Shown here piece by piece: positions 17,536 through 25,541 of a DNA stretch of 64,000 bases (position 1 is the stretch's first letter; every line of letters starts with the position of its first letter). The DNA comes from Fictibacillus phosphorivorans (GTDB taxonomy: Bacteria; Bacillota; Bacilli; Bacillales; Fictibacillaceae), in the NCBI RefSeq assembly GCF_001619875.1, contig NZ_LRFC01000001.1, forward strand, positions 62,001 through 126,000. Reading direction: 5' to 3'. The translations under genes were made by a program, and so were the position numbers. The notes under the pieces are model-generated. The model saw nothing but the letters and a program-made list of their open reading frames with translations. It ran no database searches and was not told the DNA's origin.

Positions 17536-18201
17536 TTAGCTTTTTTCTGAGCTTTGAAGTTTGGTTTTAAACATTCGTTTAAAAAAGGTAAACACCGTTT
17601 CGGCTTCAAGATAATAGAACAACTTAAAAAGAAGACTTCCTAATAAAATTCCGGCTACTACGTCCAGCACTACATGTTGTTTTACAAAAAGAGTGGATAA
17701 AATGATGCTATAGGCAATGGTTGAAACAAAAATATCTTTTTTAATGGTCCACATTTTACTATGACGGATGCCTAATATCATAAGATAACTGCTCAACACA
17801 TGAATACTCGGAAAACAGTTAAAAGGCTGATCAGCACCGTATACGTATTGTACAATTTGTGTCAGCATTCCTTCTGAAGCTAACTCTGGGCGTGGTACAG
17901 TGGTTTGAAAGAAGAAGTAAACGATATAACATGCTAGCATCCCTACACAAAAACTCAATAGGGTTCTGTAATAAATGGCTCTGTCATAAATACAAAAGTA
18001 GACAAACATTAAAAAGATAAAAGCGTACCAAAGAACATATGGAACAATAAAAATTTCAACAAATGGGATTTGATGATCTACTGCCGTAATGAGTTGTCTC
18101 GCTCCACGCTCCCCATGATTCAACACCTGATAGATGATATTCAGCAAAGGGATAGAGAGGAGGAGACATAATGCTAGAATATTTTCTTTTATGATTCGCA
18201 A
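17536..18201 (-). CDS. PAP2-superfamily membrane phosphatase
   Basis: A 221-residue protein with six membrane segments. The three phosphatase motifs are present in the inositol-phosphoryl transferase-like form: TVPRP (C1 remnant), CFPSIHVLSS (C2, His) and KQHVVLDVVAG (C3, His and Asp). Such proteins dephosphorylate or transfer lipid phosphates at the membrane surface. The start is TTG at 18201, nine bases after AAAGGAG; no ATG lies near. Confidence 0.83.
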   Translation of the reverse strand: MRIIKENILALCLLLSIPLLNIIYQVLNHGERGARQLITAVDHQIPFVEIFIVPYVLWYAFIFLMFVYFCIYDRAIYYRTLLSFCVGMLACYIVYFFFQTTVPRPELASEGMLTQIVQYVYGADQPFNCFPSIHVLSSYLMILGIRHSKMWTIKKDIFVSTIAYSIILSTLFVKQHVVLDVVAGILLGSLLFKLFYYLEAETVFTFFKRMFKTKLQSSEKS

Positions 18202-18438
18202 TACGAACTACTCCTTTGTTTATATCATCAATTTATTACCTTATTCCCGATTTATAAGGTTTTACACGTTTTAATACATCTTATTGATATTACCATAATA
18301 TGGTTTCAACGTCATAAGAAAAGAGAATTATTTTATGAATATTTTAGTACGCTATATTATATTTTTAGTCTTCCCTGTAATAGGTGTAATTCGTTTACCA
18401 CTATTTGTGACAATAAGAAATTCTATCCGTTATAATTT
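18202..18438. other. AT-rich divergent intergenic region
   Basis: Between the divergent PAP2 gene and the small gene at 18529. No coding potential or clear hairpin was seen beyond the promoter at 18439. Confidence 0.5.
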
Positions 18439-18466
18439 TTGACTTTTCTGACAAAAGGAATATAAT
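18439..18466 (+). promoter_or_regulatory. Strong sigma-A promoter of the 74-residue gene
   Basis: TTGACT at 18439-18444, 16 bp, TATAAT at 18461-18466. The two boxes match the consensus in 11 of 12 positions. Confidence 0.75.
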
Positions 18467-18528
18467 GTAGGTACAACCGTAAGACCTAATGCATAATTAA
18501 CCTACCTCTTTGAAAGGGAGTGTTATGG

Positions 18529-18753
18529 ATGTATGTAGGCAATACCATTAAAGTAAATCGTTTCAATGGTGAGTTTTTTATAATCAGTCAAAAATGGCTG
18601 ATGGAAGTCGTTTGGAACAAATACAACATGCCACTACAGGATTTTTTATTATCGTACGACAAATCAGACAGCGATTATATTTTTTCGATGGCTGAAACAG
18701 AGTCGATTGATTTTCAAGTAGAATATGATGAAGACTACCTGTATATCGGGTAG
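18529..18753 (+). CDS. Hypothetical 74-residue protein
   Basis: I do not recognise it. It reads MYVGNTIKVNRFNGEFF... with a hydrophobic/aromatic centre (FIISQKWLMEVVWNKY) and an acidic C-terminus rich in Asp and Glu (DKSDSDY, VEYDEDYLYIG). The ATG at 18529 is eight bases from AAAGGGAG; a GTG at 18520 overlaps that site. A near-consensus sigma-A promoter lies 63 bp upstream and a terminator overlaps the stop codon, so it is a real single-gene transcript. Confidence 0.7.
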   Translation: MYVGNTIKVNRFNGEFFIISQKWLMEVVWNKYNMPLQDFLLSYDKSDSDYIFSMAETESIDFQVEYDEDYLYIG

Positions 18754-18760
18754 TTTTTTT
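18734..18760 (+). terminator. Terminator overlapping the stop of the 74-residue gene
   Basis: ACTACC, loop of nine, GGTAGT and seven T; the TAG stop lies in the right arm. Confidence 0.7.
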
Positions 18761-18831
18761 AATGGTATGGTATGTCAAAAGCCCTCCTTCCTACATACAC
18801 TGTGTTTAGGATTTAGGGGGAGGGTTCGGAG

Positions 18832-19047
18832 ATGGCTAAGAAAAATGCAAAGAAAAATATTAAAAATAAATATGATAGCAACGTAAACAAGTATCAGCAC
18901 ACACAAAAGATGGTCACGAGTGAAACATGCATCGTCTGTAAAACTCAATGTGCGAGGGGATTGGAATATATCGAACGAATGTCTAAGCCAGGAGCGTTAG
19001 GAAAAGGGGTTCCCTGCCACCTGACAAAAGGAAGAGGACATAAATAG
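18832..19047 (+). CDS. Small Cys-containing basic protein (71 residues)
   Basis: An unfamiliar protein: a Lys/Asn-rich basic N-terminus (MAKKNAKKNIKNKY), then CIVCKTQC and a later PC, four cysteines that could bind one metal ion. The stretch GLEYIERMSKPGALGKGVPC suggests a conserved small family. ATG follows GGGGGAGG at eight bases. A terminator follows. Function unknown. Confidence 0.7.
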   Translation: MAKKNAKKNIKNKYDSNVNKYQHTQKMVTSETCIVCKTQCARGLEYIERMSKPGALGKGVPCHLTKGRGHK

Positions 19048-19069
19048 AATAGGTAATGTTAAACTTTTT

Positions 19070-19099
19070 GGCCTAAAGATTTTTGGGCCGTTTTTTTTT
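19070..19099 (+). terminator. Terminator of the small Cys protein gene
   Basis: GGCCTAAA, loop GATT, TTTGGGCC (one G-T pair) and nine T. Confidence 0.8.
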
Positions 19100-19191
19100 G
19101 TGATTATACTCGTTCGTGGAGATGAATTCGCTTTGAAGGGCATAATCAATTTGGCGTGCAATCGATTATGATTTATGCGACATATTTACTA

Positions 19192-19250
19192 GTGAGCATA
19201 TTGTGATTTTAATTCAATGATTGTGATTATAATTAATTGAAAGTGTTCAA
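19192..19250 (+). repeat. Degenerate 20-bp periodic array (core ATTGTGATT)
   Basis: GTGA cores lie at 19203 and 19223, with a weaker GTG at 19243, 20 bp apart, and AATT repeats in phase. It is too short to be sure of, but resembles the clear arrays elsewhere. The rest of the gap 19100-19467 shows nothing else. Confidence 0.4.
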
Positions 19251-19467
19251 TTCTGACTAGAATCAAGGGAACTTAAACACAAAACAAGTAAATGCCCGAT
19301 TGTTTCTATCTAATAAGTTGGGAAAATTGCACGGATTTTACTAAAAAGAAAGCACATGTTCTCCTTCGATTTTCCCAATACAAAGCTTGAATGCATCCTG
19401 CTACAATAGTGATACACCCTCTTCCCAGCAAGACGGGTAGAAAAGTAACAGGAATGGGTGAAAACCA

Positions 19468-20025
19468 TTGAAGAAGAAAGTACTTGTCTATTTGTATCCA
19501 CAATTTAGAGAAGTTGAAATCATGACGACTTTATCTATTATCGGTAAAAAATATGAAGTGCTGCCTTTCTCGCTTTTACCAGGAACTGTTACGAGTGAAT
19601 GTGGTTTGCTGATGCAGCCCACGATTAAAGTAAAGAATATAAGTCCCATGGATTATGAGATGTTGCTCATCCCAGGGGGAAAACAAGCATTTACCCAAGG
19701 GAATCCAAGGCTGTTGCATCTCTTGCAAGTGTTTAACAGAGAAAATATTCGAATCGCAGCGATTGGAAACGGTGCTGTTATTTTAGGAAGATCAGGAATA
19801 TTAAACGGCAGGTCCTACACGGTTTCGTTGCATGAGGAAGAACTTACTAAGACTAACAGCTGGTTAAATGGGACATATCAGTCCAAACAAATCGTGGAAG
19901 ACAAAAATCTGTTAACAGCTAAAAGTCATGCTTATATTGATTTTGGTTTAACCATCGGGGACCGTTTGAAATGTTTTGACGGCCTTGAAGAATATAACTT
20001 TTACAAAGGTACGAGTTCCTTTTAA
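19468..20025 (+). CDS. DJ-1/PfpI family protein lacking the nucleophile cysteine
   Basis: A 185-residue class I glutamine amidotransferase-like protein. The fold pattern is clear: KKVLVYLYPQFREVEIMTTLSII, LLIPGGKQAF, and the elbow. Family members read AICHGP at the elbow; here residues 98-103 read AIGNGA, so the Cys is Gly100 and the His is Asn101. The usual glyoxalase/deglycase or protease chemistry should be lost, leaving a binding or regulatory role. Start is TTG at 19468 with a weak site (GGGTG); no earlier ATG fits. Confidence 0.78.
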   Translation: MKKKVLVYLYPQFREVEIMTTLSIIGKKYEVLPFSLLPGTVTSECGLLMQPTIKVKNISPMDYEMLLIPGGKQAFTQGNPRLLHLLQVFNRENIRIAAIGNGAVILGRSGILNGRSYTVSLHEEELTKTNSWLNGTYQSKQIVEDKNLLTAKSHAYIDFGLTIGDRLKCFDGLEEYNFYKGTSSF

Positions 20026-20050
20026 CGGAACACTAAATTTGCTCCCCTTT

Positions 20051-20083
20051 ACGCTTTCTAGCTTTGCTGGAAAGCGTTTTTTT
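20051..20083 (+). terminator. Terminator of the DJ-1-like gene
   Basis: ACGCTTTC.AGC, loop TTT, GCTGGAAAGCGT and a T run. Confidence 0.85.
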
Positions 20084-20134
20084 ATTGGTAAAAAATACTA
20101 AATAAAATCATGATAATAATAAAAAGTTCAATGC

Positions 20135-20163
20135 TTGACAAAAGTAAGTTAAGGTTTTATGAT
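20135..20163 (+). promoter_or_regulatory. Sigma-A promoter of the azoreductase gene
   Basis: TTGACA at 20135-20140, 17 bp, TATGAT at 20158-20163. Confidence 0.8.
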
Positions 20164-20182
20164 GTAAAGGAATCAACTTACT
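20143..20182 (+). promoter_or_regulatory. Putative quinone/electrophile-repressor operator
   Basis: AGTAAGTT (20143-20150) and its reverse complement AACTTACT (20175-20182) bracket the -10 region. The TTGACAAAAGTAAGT block recurs at the mhqO promoter (60159). Confidence 0.6.
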
Positions 20183-20233
20183 AAAGAGAAGTTAATCACT
20201 AAAAACAACAAAACATTCAAGGGAGAGAATCAC

Positions 20234-20878
20234 ATGAAAGTACTTTATATTAATTCAAATCCAAAACCATTGGACCAATCGTTCGGTCTTCGCTTAGGAC
20301 GTCATTTCTTAAATGAGCTATCAAATCAGGATCAAAACATTGAAATTGAAACGGTTAACCTTTATGAAGAAAACATTCCGTTTATCGATGCAGATGTTCT
20401 TGATGCATGGGGTAAATTAGCAGCAGGCCAAGAGCTTTCACCGTCACAAGTTGAAAAAACTAGCCGTATGGGTGAAATTCTAGATCAGTTCTTATCTGCA
20501 GATATGTACGTATTTAACACACCAATGTGGAACTTGAGTTATCCTCCAATGCTAAAGGCATACATCGATAATGTTGTAATGGCAGGGAAAACGTTTAAGT
20601 ATACAGAAAATGGACCAGCCGGATTATTAGGCGGTAAAACAGCTGTTCACATTCAATCTCGTGGAGGCGTATATTCCGAAGGTCCTGCACAAGCTTTTGA
20701 ATTTACGAACGGATACCTTCAAGGGGTAATGGCGTTTATCGGTATTACGGATTATCACCATGTGTACACGGAAGGAATGGCTGCAGCTCCAGATCGTGCA
20801 GAAGAAATTTTAGCGGATGCAAGAGAAAAAGCTTCAGAGTTGGCAAAGGAATTATCAGCAGTTAAGCGCAATGCGTAA
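20234..20878 (+). CDS. FMN-dependent NADH azoreductase
   Basis: A 214-residue flavodoxin-fold reductase. It begins MKVLYINSNPKPLDQSFGLRLGRHFL, the FMN loop of AzoR enzymes, with NTPMWNLSYPPMLKAYIDNV and HIQSRGGVYSEGP further on. It reduces quinones and azo dyes by two electrons with NADH and protects thiols. ATG follows AAGGGAGAG. A terminator separates it from the nitroreductase. The B. subtilis YodB regulon pairs azoR1 with a nitroreductase (yodC), which is the arrangement here. Confidence 0.92.
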   Translation: MKVLYINSNPKPLDQSFGLRLGRHFLNELSNQDQNIEIETVNLYEENIPFIDADVLDAWGKLAAGQELSPSQVEKTSRMGEILDQFLSADMYVFNTPMWNLSYPPMLKAYIDNVVMAGKTFKYTENGPAGLLGGKTAVHIQSRGGVYSEGPAQAFEFTNGYLQGVMAFIGITDYHHVYTEGMAAAPDRAEEILADAREKASELAKELSAVKRNA

Positions 20879-20921
20879 TCTTTGACTACAACTGATAACC
20901 CACTATAATTAGTGGAATAGT

Positions 20922-20955
20922 AAAGAGGTGTCGGTTACTACAGGCACCTCTTTAT
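20922..20955 (+). terminator. Terminator of the azoreductase gene
   Basis: AAAGAGGTG, 14-base loop, CACCTCTTT. Confidence 0.75.
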
Positions 20956-21001
20956 TGCGAAGTTAAGTATGCCAAGTAATTCGGAGCAAGGAGTGGAGAG
21001 A

Positions 21002-21613
21002 ATGAACGAGACATTTAAGGTGATGGAAGAACGATCTTCTGTCAGACTGTATCAAAAAGATAGAGAGATACCGAATGAGACACTTCATAAGATTCTAGAG
21101 ATGGCGGGAAAAGCACCATCTGCCTGGAACCTTCAGCACTGGCGCTTTATTGTAGTGACGTCACAAGAACAAAAAGAAAAGCTCTTTCCAATTGCCTATA
21201 ATCAAAAGCACGTACTTGATGCCTCAGCAGTTGTTATTGTTTTAGGAGATACGGAAGCAGACAAGGTGGCTGCCGAAGTTTTCGAAAAAGCTCCAGAAGA
21301 AGCGCGAAACATTTTATTAAAAAACATCAACTCGGCTTATTCACAAGGGCGTGCGATCGGGGAAAGAGAAGCACTAAAGAACGCTTCTCTTGGGGCGATG
21401 CAGCTGATGCTCGCAGCTAAAGCAGCAGGTATTGACTCTTGTCCGATGACTGGATTTGACCATGCAGCAATCATACCTGCTCTAGGCATTCCAGAACGAT
21501 TTATACCAGTCATGATGATTACGCTCGGATATGCAGACGGTCCAGCAAAACCGACTGATCGCTTTGATATCGATCGCATCGTCATGCATGAAAAGTACGA
21601 AGAAAAAAATTAA
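21002..21613 (+). CDS. Nitroreductase family protein
   Basis: A 203-residue FMN/NAD(P)H oxidoreductase. Visible marks are the FMN-binding SSVRLY near residue 13, GKAPSAWNLQHWRFIVV near 40, and GIDSCPMTGFDHAAIIPALGIP. It resembles YodC/YfkO-type nitroreductases. The ATG at 21002 follows AAGGAG; an ATG at 20969 lacks a site. It follows the azoreductase, so a joint role against quinone-like electrophiles is likely but inferred. Confidence 0.9.
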   Translation: MNETFKVMEERSSVRLYQKDREIPNETLHKILEMAGKAPSAWNLQHWRFIVVTSQEQKEKLFPIAYNQKHVLDASAVVIVLGDTEADKVAAEVFEKAPEEARNILLKNINSAYSQGRAIGEREALKNASLGAMQLMLAAKAAGIDSCPMTGFDHAAIIPALGIPERFIPVMMITLGYADGPAKPTDRFDIDRIVMHEKYEEKN

Positions 21614-21622
21614 AACTTCTTT

Positions 21623-21660
21623 AAAGCAGTTGTGCCACATTACAGGCATGACTGCTTTTT
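21623..21660 (+). terminator. Terminator of the nitroreductase gene
   Basis: AAAGCAGT.TGTGCC pairs with GGCAT.ACTGCTTT, then T. Confidence 0.8.
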
Positions 21661-21718
21661 ATATGGGAAAATGTGCTATCATACAGATTGAAGTCAGTAT
21701 TTTAATAAAGGAGTAAAT

Positions 21719-21919
21719 ATGAGCACGTTAACCATTTCTATATTAATTACCCTTGTTATTATCATTTTTGTTGTTATTATTTTCGCGGCAGCGATTACGA
21801 AAGGTTATTCTTATAAACATACCGTAGATCAATTAGAAGATAATCCATATGTAAAAAGAGAAGAAGATAAAACTAAATCAGACACCGATCGGACATATGA
21901 AGGGGAGAATAAAGGATGA
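21719..21919 (+). CDS. YtzI-like small membrane protein
   Basis: A 66-residue protein: one N-terminal membrane helix (ISILITLVIIIFVVIIFAAAI), then the conserved TKGYSYKHTVD stretch seen in Bacillus YtzI proteins, and a charged tail. Function unknown. ATG follows AAAGGAG; its stop overlaps the AlkA start (ATGA), so the two are co-translated. Confidence 0.7.
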   Translation: MSTLTISILITLVIIIFVVIIFAAAITKGYSYKHTVDQLEDNPYVKREEDKTKSDTDRTYEGENKG

Positions 21920-22839
21920 AGTTTACACTTGCACCTAAACCGCCATTTGATTTTCAAAAAATGATGCAGCGATTGACGGTTACAGGTAAAACGCATGTCT
22001 TAAAACTTAATCAACAACATACGAAGTACGAAAAGGTCATTCGGATTGACGGTGTATCTTGTTACATTAAAGTAGTTTCGTGCGGAACTGTAAACCAACC
22101 CCTTTTAGAATGCCTGGTAAAACCTTTAAGCGGTGAAGTAAACGAACGAGAAGCAAAAGATAAGATTCAGCAGCTTTTCTCAACCGAAATTGACATTTCG
22201 CCTTTGTATCAGCATTTTGCTGTGGATAAAGAATTAGCAAATGTACTAAATCGTTTTGAAGGCTTAAAACTTCTAACGGATACTGACCTTTTTGAATCAA
22301 TCGTGAAGATCATTATTGGTCAACAAGTCAATTTAACGTTTGCTGGAACACTGACCGAAAGGCTAATTGAAGCAGCTGGGGAAGAAGTAGAGATAGAAGG
22401 AGAGATGTTTCAGGTTTTTCCAACACCAGACGCTGTTTCAAAGCTTGCATATGAAAATCTACGTGAACTGCAATTCAGCCAGCGAAAAGCGGAGTACATC
22501 ATTGACCTTGCAAGACTCATCACAGACGGCAAGCTCGACTTGGAAAGTCTATGGACGATGACGGATGAACAAGTCATGAACACCTTGCTGCCTATTAGGG
22601 GTATTGGCAAGTGGACGATTGAATGTTTGCTGATATTCGGTATGGGACGAACAGATATACTCCCTGCTGCAGATATCGGATTAAGAAATGCCGTTCGGCA
22701 AGTCTGGCAGCTAACAGAGCAGCCGTCAGAGGAAGAAGTAAGGAAACTTGCAGAGAATTGGAAACCATGGCGGACCTATATTACCTATTACTTATGGGAG
22801 AGCTTAAACCAGACACCTGTTGTTGTTGATCATACATAA
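21916..22839 (+). CDS. DNA-3-methyladenine glycosylase II (AlkA-like)
   Basis: A 307-residue base-excision enzyme. After an AlkA N-terminal domain (residues 1-100) comes the HhH-GPD fold: LFESIVKIIIGQQVNLTFAGTL, then the hairpin LPIRGIGKWTIECLLIFGMGR and the catalytic Asp253 in ILPAADIGLRNAV. No iron-sulphur Cys cluster is present, as usual for AlkA. It removes alkylated purines. It overlaps the YtzI-like gene by four bases. Confidence 0.92.
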   Translation: MKFTLAPKPPFDFQKMMQRLTVTGKTHVLKLNQQHTKYEKVIRIDGVSCYIKVVSCGTVNQPLLECLVKPLSGEVNEREAKDKIQQLFSTEIDISPLYQHFAVDKELANVLNRFEGLKLLTDTDLFESIVKIIIGQQVNLTFAGTLTERLIEAAGEEVEIEGEMFQVFPTPDAVSKLAYENLRELQFSQRKAEYIIDLARLITDGKLDLESLWTMTDEQVMNTLLPIRGIGKWTIECLLIFGMGRTDILPAADIGLRNAVRQVWQLTEQPSEEEVRKLAENWKPWRTYITYYLWESLNQTPVVVDHT

Positions 22840-22863
22840 GCTGTTTTTGCTATACATTGATGA

Positions 22864-23275
22864 TTGAAGTTGTTGGTTTCCGCTCCAGGTTGCTCGCTTT
22901 CCACGGGGCGTACGGTGAGCCTCCTGCCGCTTTGCGCCATTAGGAGTCTCCACCTGCCCGCTCGTCCCGTAGGAGTCGGCAACCTTCCGCTACAACCAAC
23001 TTGCAATGAAGAGAATAATAAGAATTCCCAAGCAGAAACCTTTTTAAAAGTCTCTTTTCTAAATGATTGTTGCTTTCAAATTTCATTTTTACTATCTTCT
23101 GTGACAGTTGATTTGAGTGTAAGATGCAAGACTCTCGGCTAGGAGAGGCGGGTAGGTGAGACACTTAAAAGTGAAACGTGTCAATGTGGCTCACCGCCTG
23201 CCCCGCGGAAAGCGAGCATCTGGAACGGAAATTAACTACTTCCAACAACAACAAAGTTTTACGGAACCAGCCTTT
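22864..23275. repeat. Composite inverted element 2
   Basis: Same organisation as 8893-9285: arms at about 22868-23008 and 23108-23250, inner ends AGTTGATT or GTTGGTT-like, outer ends CGGAAA.TAACT. The spacer (about 23009-23107) aligns with the reverse complement of the first element's spacer, including GTTGCTTTCAAA and CTTCTGTGACAGTTGATT, so this copy is inserted in the opposite orientation. The left arm has diverged more. It follows the AlkA stop by about 25 bp. Confidence 0.8.
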
Positions 23276-23306
23276 TACAACAAGCAAAGTTCCTCACCCC
23301 ACAGGT

Positions 23307-24236
23307 TTACAGCTCACTCCCTAAGAACTCAGCTATTGCCTTCATTCCGTAAATGCCTGCCGTTTCTTCCGCCTCTCGGTTGTAATTCGTATTTGTATTC
23401 ACATCATACGCGTAAACCTGCGCATTTTTATCAGTAATAATTTCAATACCAGCAAACGTGATGTTATTTGCTTTTAAAAATGCTTCGTAATTGTCTTGAA
23501 GGGGAAGTGTAAAATCCTTTAAGATCTTGAACTTCGGCTCTGGTTTCTCAGGCTGCTCAGTAATCGGGCAGAACTGGTCACCGATTTGGCATGCATCAGC
23601 TGGACAAAGTTCAAACCCTTCTGATGTATCTACACGGACTGCGTATAAAAACTTTCCGCCAATGAATTCACAGCGGACAATGTATGATTCAGGTGCTTCA
23701 ATATAGTCTTGTAAAAGGGTGATACCGTCAATGGATTCGTCAAAAGCTGAAGAATTCACATACGTTTCAAGAGCGGCTTGTGTTTGAAATAACTGAACAC
23801 CGAGCCCTTTACCAGCCCGGTTATGCTTTGTGATAAATGGACCGTCAAAGCTTTTTGCAGCTTTTAATAACTCCTCTTTACCGTAAGCTGCAATTGTACG
23901 GGGAACAGGAATATCAAAAGCTTTTAATGCGGTATATTGAACGACTTTGCTGATCTCAAGCTGAAGAGCTCTAGAGTTATTGAACACTTTACGTCCGTAG
24001 CTTTCTAGCCAGGCTAATACAGCTGATGTATATTCAGGTGCATATCGATGGCCTCTTGTGTGAGAAGACGCACTCATACGATTATAGAATATGCCTTCTG
24101 GCGGAGCTTTTGTTAGATCAATGTGCCCCTTTGCCATGTGCCAGTCTTCATAAGGAAGACCAAATTCTTCAAAACGCTGAAACAATGGAGTCGTCCATTC
24201 ACTATTTTCATGTATCACATAAATCTTTTTAGTCAT
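23307..24236 (-). CDS. ATP-grasp ligase, RimK-like
   Basis: A 309-residue protein. The N-terminus (KKIYVIHENSEWTTPLFQRFEEFGLPYE) is a pre-ATP-grasp domain; the ATP-grasp core follows with FITKHNRAGKGLGVQLF (ATP-binding Lys and Gly-rich loop), LLQDYIEAPESYIVRCEFIGGKFLYAVRV and the metal site ITFAGIEII..KNAQVYAYDVNTNTNYN near the end. Enzymes of this type join an amino acid to a carboxylate with ATP; the substrate is not evident. ATG follows AAGGAGG. It stands alone. Confidence 0.85.
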   Translation of the reverse strand: MTKKIYVIHENSEWTTPLFQRFEEFGLPYEDWHMAKGHIDLTKAPPEGIFYNRMSASSHTRGHRYAPEYTSAVLAWLESYGRKVFNNSRALQLEISKVVQYTALKAFDIPVPRTIAAYGKEELLKAAKSFDGPFITKHNRAGKGLGVQLFQTQAALETYVNSSAFDESIDGITLLQDYIEAPESYIVRCEFIGGKFLYAVRVDTSEGFELCPADACQIGDQFCPITEQPEKPEPKFKILKDFTLPLQDNYEAFLKANNITFAGIEIITDKNAQVYAYDVNTNTNYNREAEETAGIYGMKAIAEFLGSEL

Positions 24237-24320
24237 AATAGCCTCCTTAACGCTCTAATTCCGATTACTTCTATAACTATAGTATATGATGTAGGTTGTG
24301 ATGAACAGTAAACTGAATTG

Positions 24321-24350
24321 AAAAAGAAGCCTTTAATTAGACTTCTTTTT
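24321..24350 (-). terminator. Terminator of the MoxR-DUF58-DUF4129 operon
   Basis: AAAAAGAAG and CTTCTTTTT are paired with the TAA stop in the loop. Confidence 0.75.
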
Positions 24351-25541
24351 CTGAAGGTGCTCTGACTTTTCAAGTTTTTTAATGACAGCAGCATAATGGT
24401 TGAATTCTTCATTTGTAATGATTTCTTCACCATATCGCACTTTTTCATAAGCCTTTAAAACAGATTCCGCTTCGTCTCCAGACAGTTTAAGCCGTTCAAA
24501 CCAAAGAGCAGGCGATTCACCTGGCAGTCGTGAAAAACCGCGTTTATCCATTGTTTTTTCAAAGCGTAAAAATCGCTTTCTTGTCCTGTCATTAGAATGA
24601 AGCCATCTTTTTTTAGAAGAATAGTTGCCCATCAAGTCAGCGTGACTTAAGCCGGCTAAATTATCGCTTAATAATGGATTTTTTCTCCCGAGTAGGAGTG
24701 CTTTTTTCCTCCAAATATAAAATCCGGCGATCATAATGAACAGGATAACTATCGACCACCACAGAATCGAAAAATCGGGAGATTCAAGCTGTTCAGGCAA
24801 TAAGATCTCTTCCTCAACCTTGCCTGTATCGCTGTTTACTTGTTCATCCTTCTCAAATAATTTGATTAAGTATTGAATGGGAACCGCAAGAAAGCTAAAC
24901 AGTTTCCATAGTGGCATGGCCAAAACGTAGTACAATACGAATAATACGCCATCAACAAGCCAATAAATGAATTGTTTAAGCGGTCCTAAAAAGATAAAAA
25001 TCACTGCACTTAAACCAGTAACGCTAATGGGAATCGAGAAATCTTTCCAAAGTTTATCTGCAGATGGATTTTTAAAATAATGAACCGTCATCTTTATGAA
25101 GAGCATAAATAAGAATTGCAGCCAAACAGCACCATACATGACGGTGTATCCGTCTTTGAAAAAGAAAGACAGCAAAAGAGAAAGGACTACAGATACAGCT
25201 AAAAGGAGTTCTAGATCAGCCTTTAAGGGATCCTGCCAATTTTCTGTGCTTCTCCATATGAAGATGGATGATAAAATAGCTGAAAATAGTAGTGAAGAGG
25301 TTAATAGCCAAAATAAAAAAATGGACAATATGAGTGTAAGGACTAGTGTTCCTTTTAAAAGAGACGGCTTATACGTGAAAAGGGAGCCGCTTAGTGCAAT
25401 TATGAGAATCAAAGCTGTTATATAAAACAAGAGATCTTGCCAAGAGCCTCCCTGCAAAAGAAGGACATACAGCAAAAATAAGAGCATGCTATCAAAGATC
25501 ATGTTCATCCCATACAGAATGAGCCGCTGACTGTTTAACAT
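24333..25541 (-). CDS. DUF4129 membrane protein, third gene of the MoxR operon (no transglutaminase core)
   Basis: A 402-residue protein: six or seven membrane segments in the first 270 residues, then a cytoplasmic domain with ALWFERLKLSGDEAESVLKAYEKVRYG, the DUF4129 signature. In B. subtilis the third gene of this operon (yebA, about 740 residues) has a transglutaminase-like core between the membrane segments and DUF4129. Here it is absent and the protein is about half as long. It overlaps the DUF58 gene by seven bases. Confidence 0.78.
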   Translation of the reverse strand: MLNSQRLILYGMNMIFDSMLLFLLYVLLLQGGSWQDLLFYITALILIIALSGSLFTYKPSLLKGTLVLTLILSIFLFWLLTSSLLFSAILSSIFIWRSTENWQDPLKADLELLLAVSVVLSLLLSFFFKDGYTVMYGAVWLQFLFMLFIKMTVHYFKNPSADKLWKDFSIPISVTGLSAVIFIFLGPLKQFIYWLVDGVLFVLYYVLAMPLWKLFSFLAVPIQYLIKLFEKDEQVNSDTGKVEEEILLPEQLESPDFSILWWSIVILFIMIAGFYIWRKKALLLGRKNPLLSDNLAGLSHADLMGNYSSKKRWLHSNDRTRKRFLRFEKTMDKRGFSRLPGESPALWFERLKLSGDEAESVLKAYEKVRYGEEIITNEEFNHYAAVIKKLEKSEHLQKKKSN

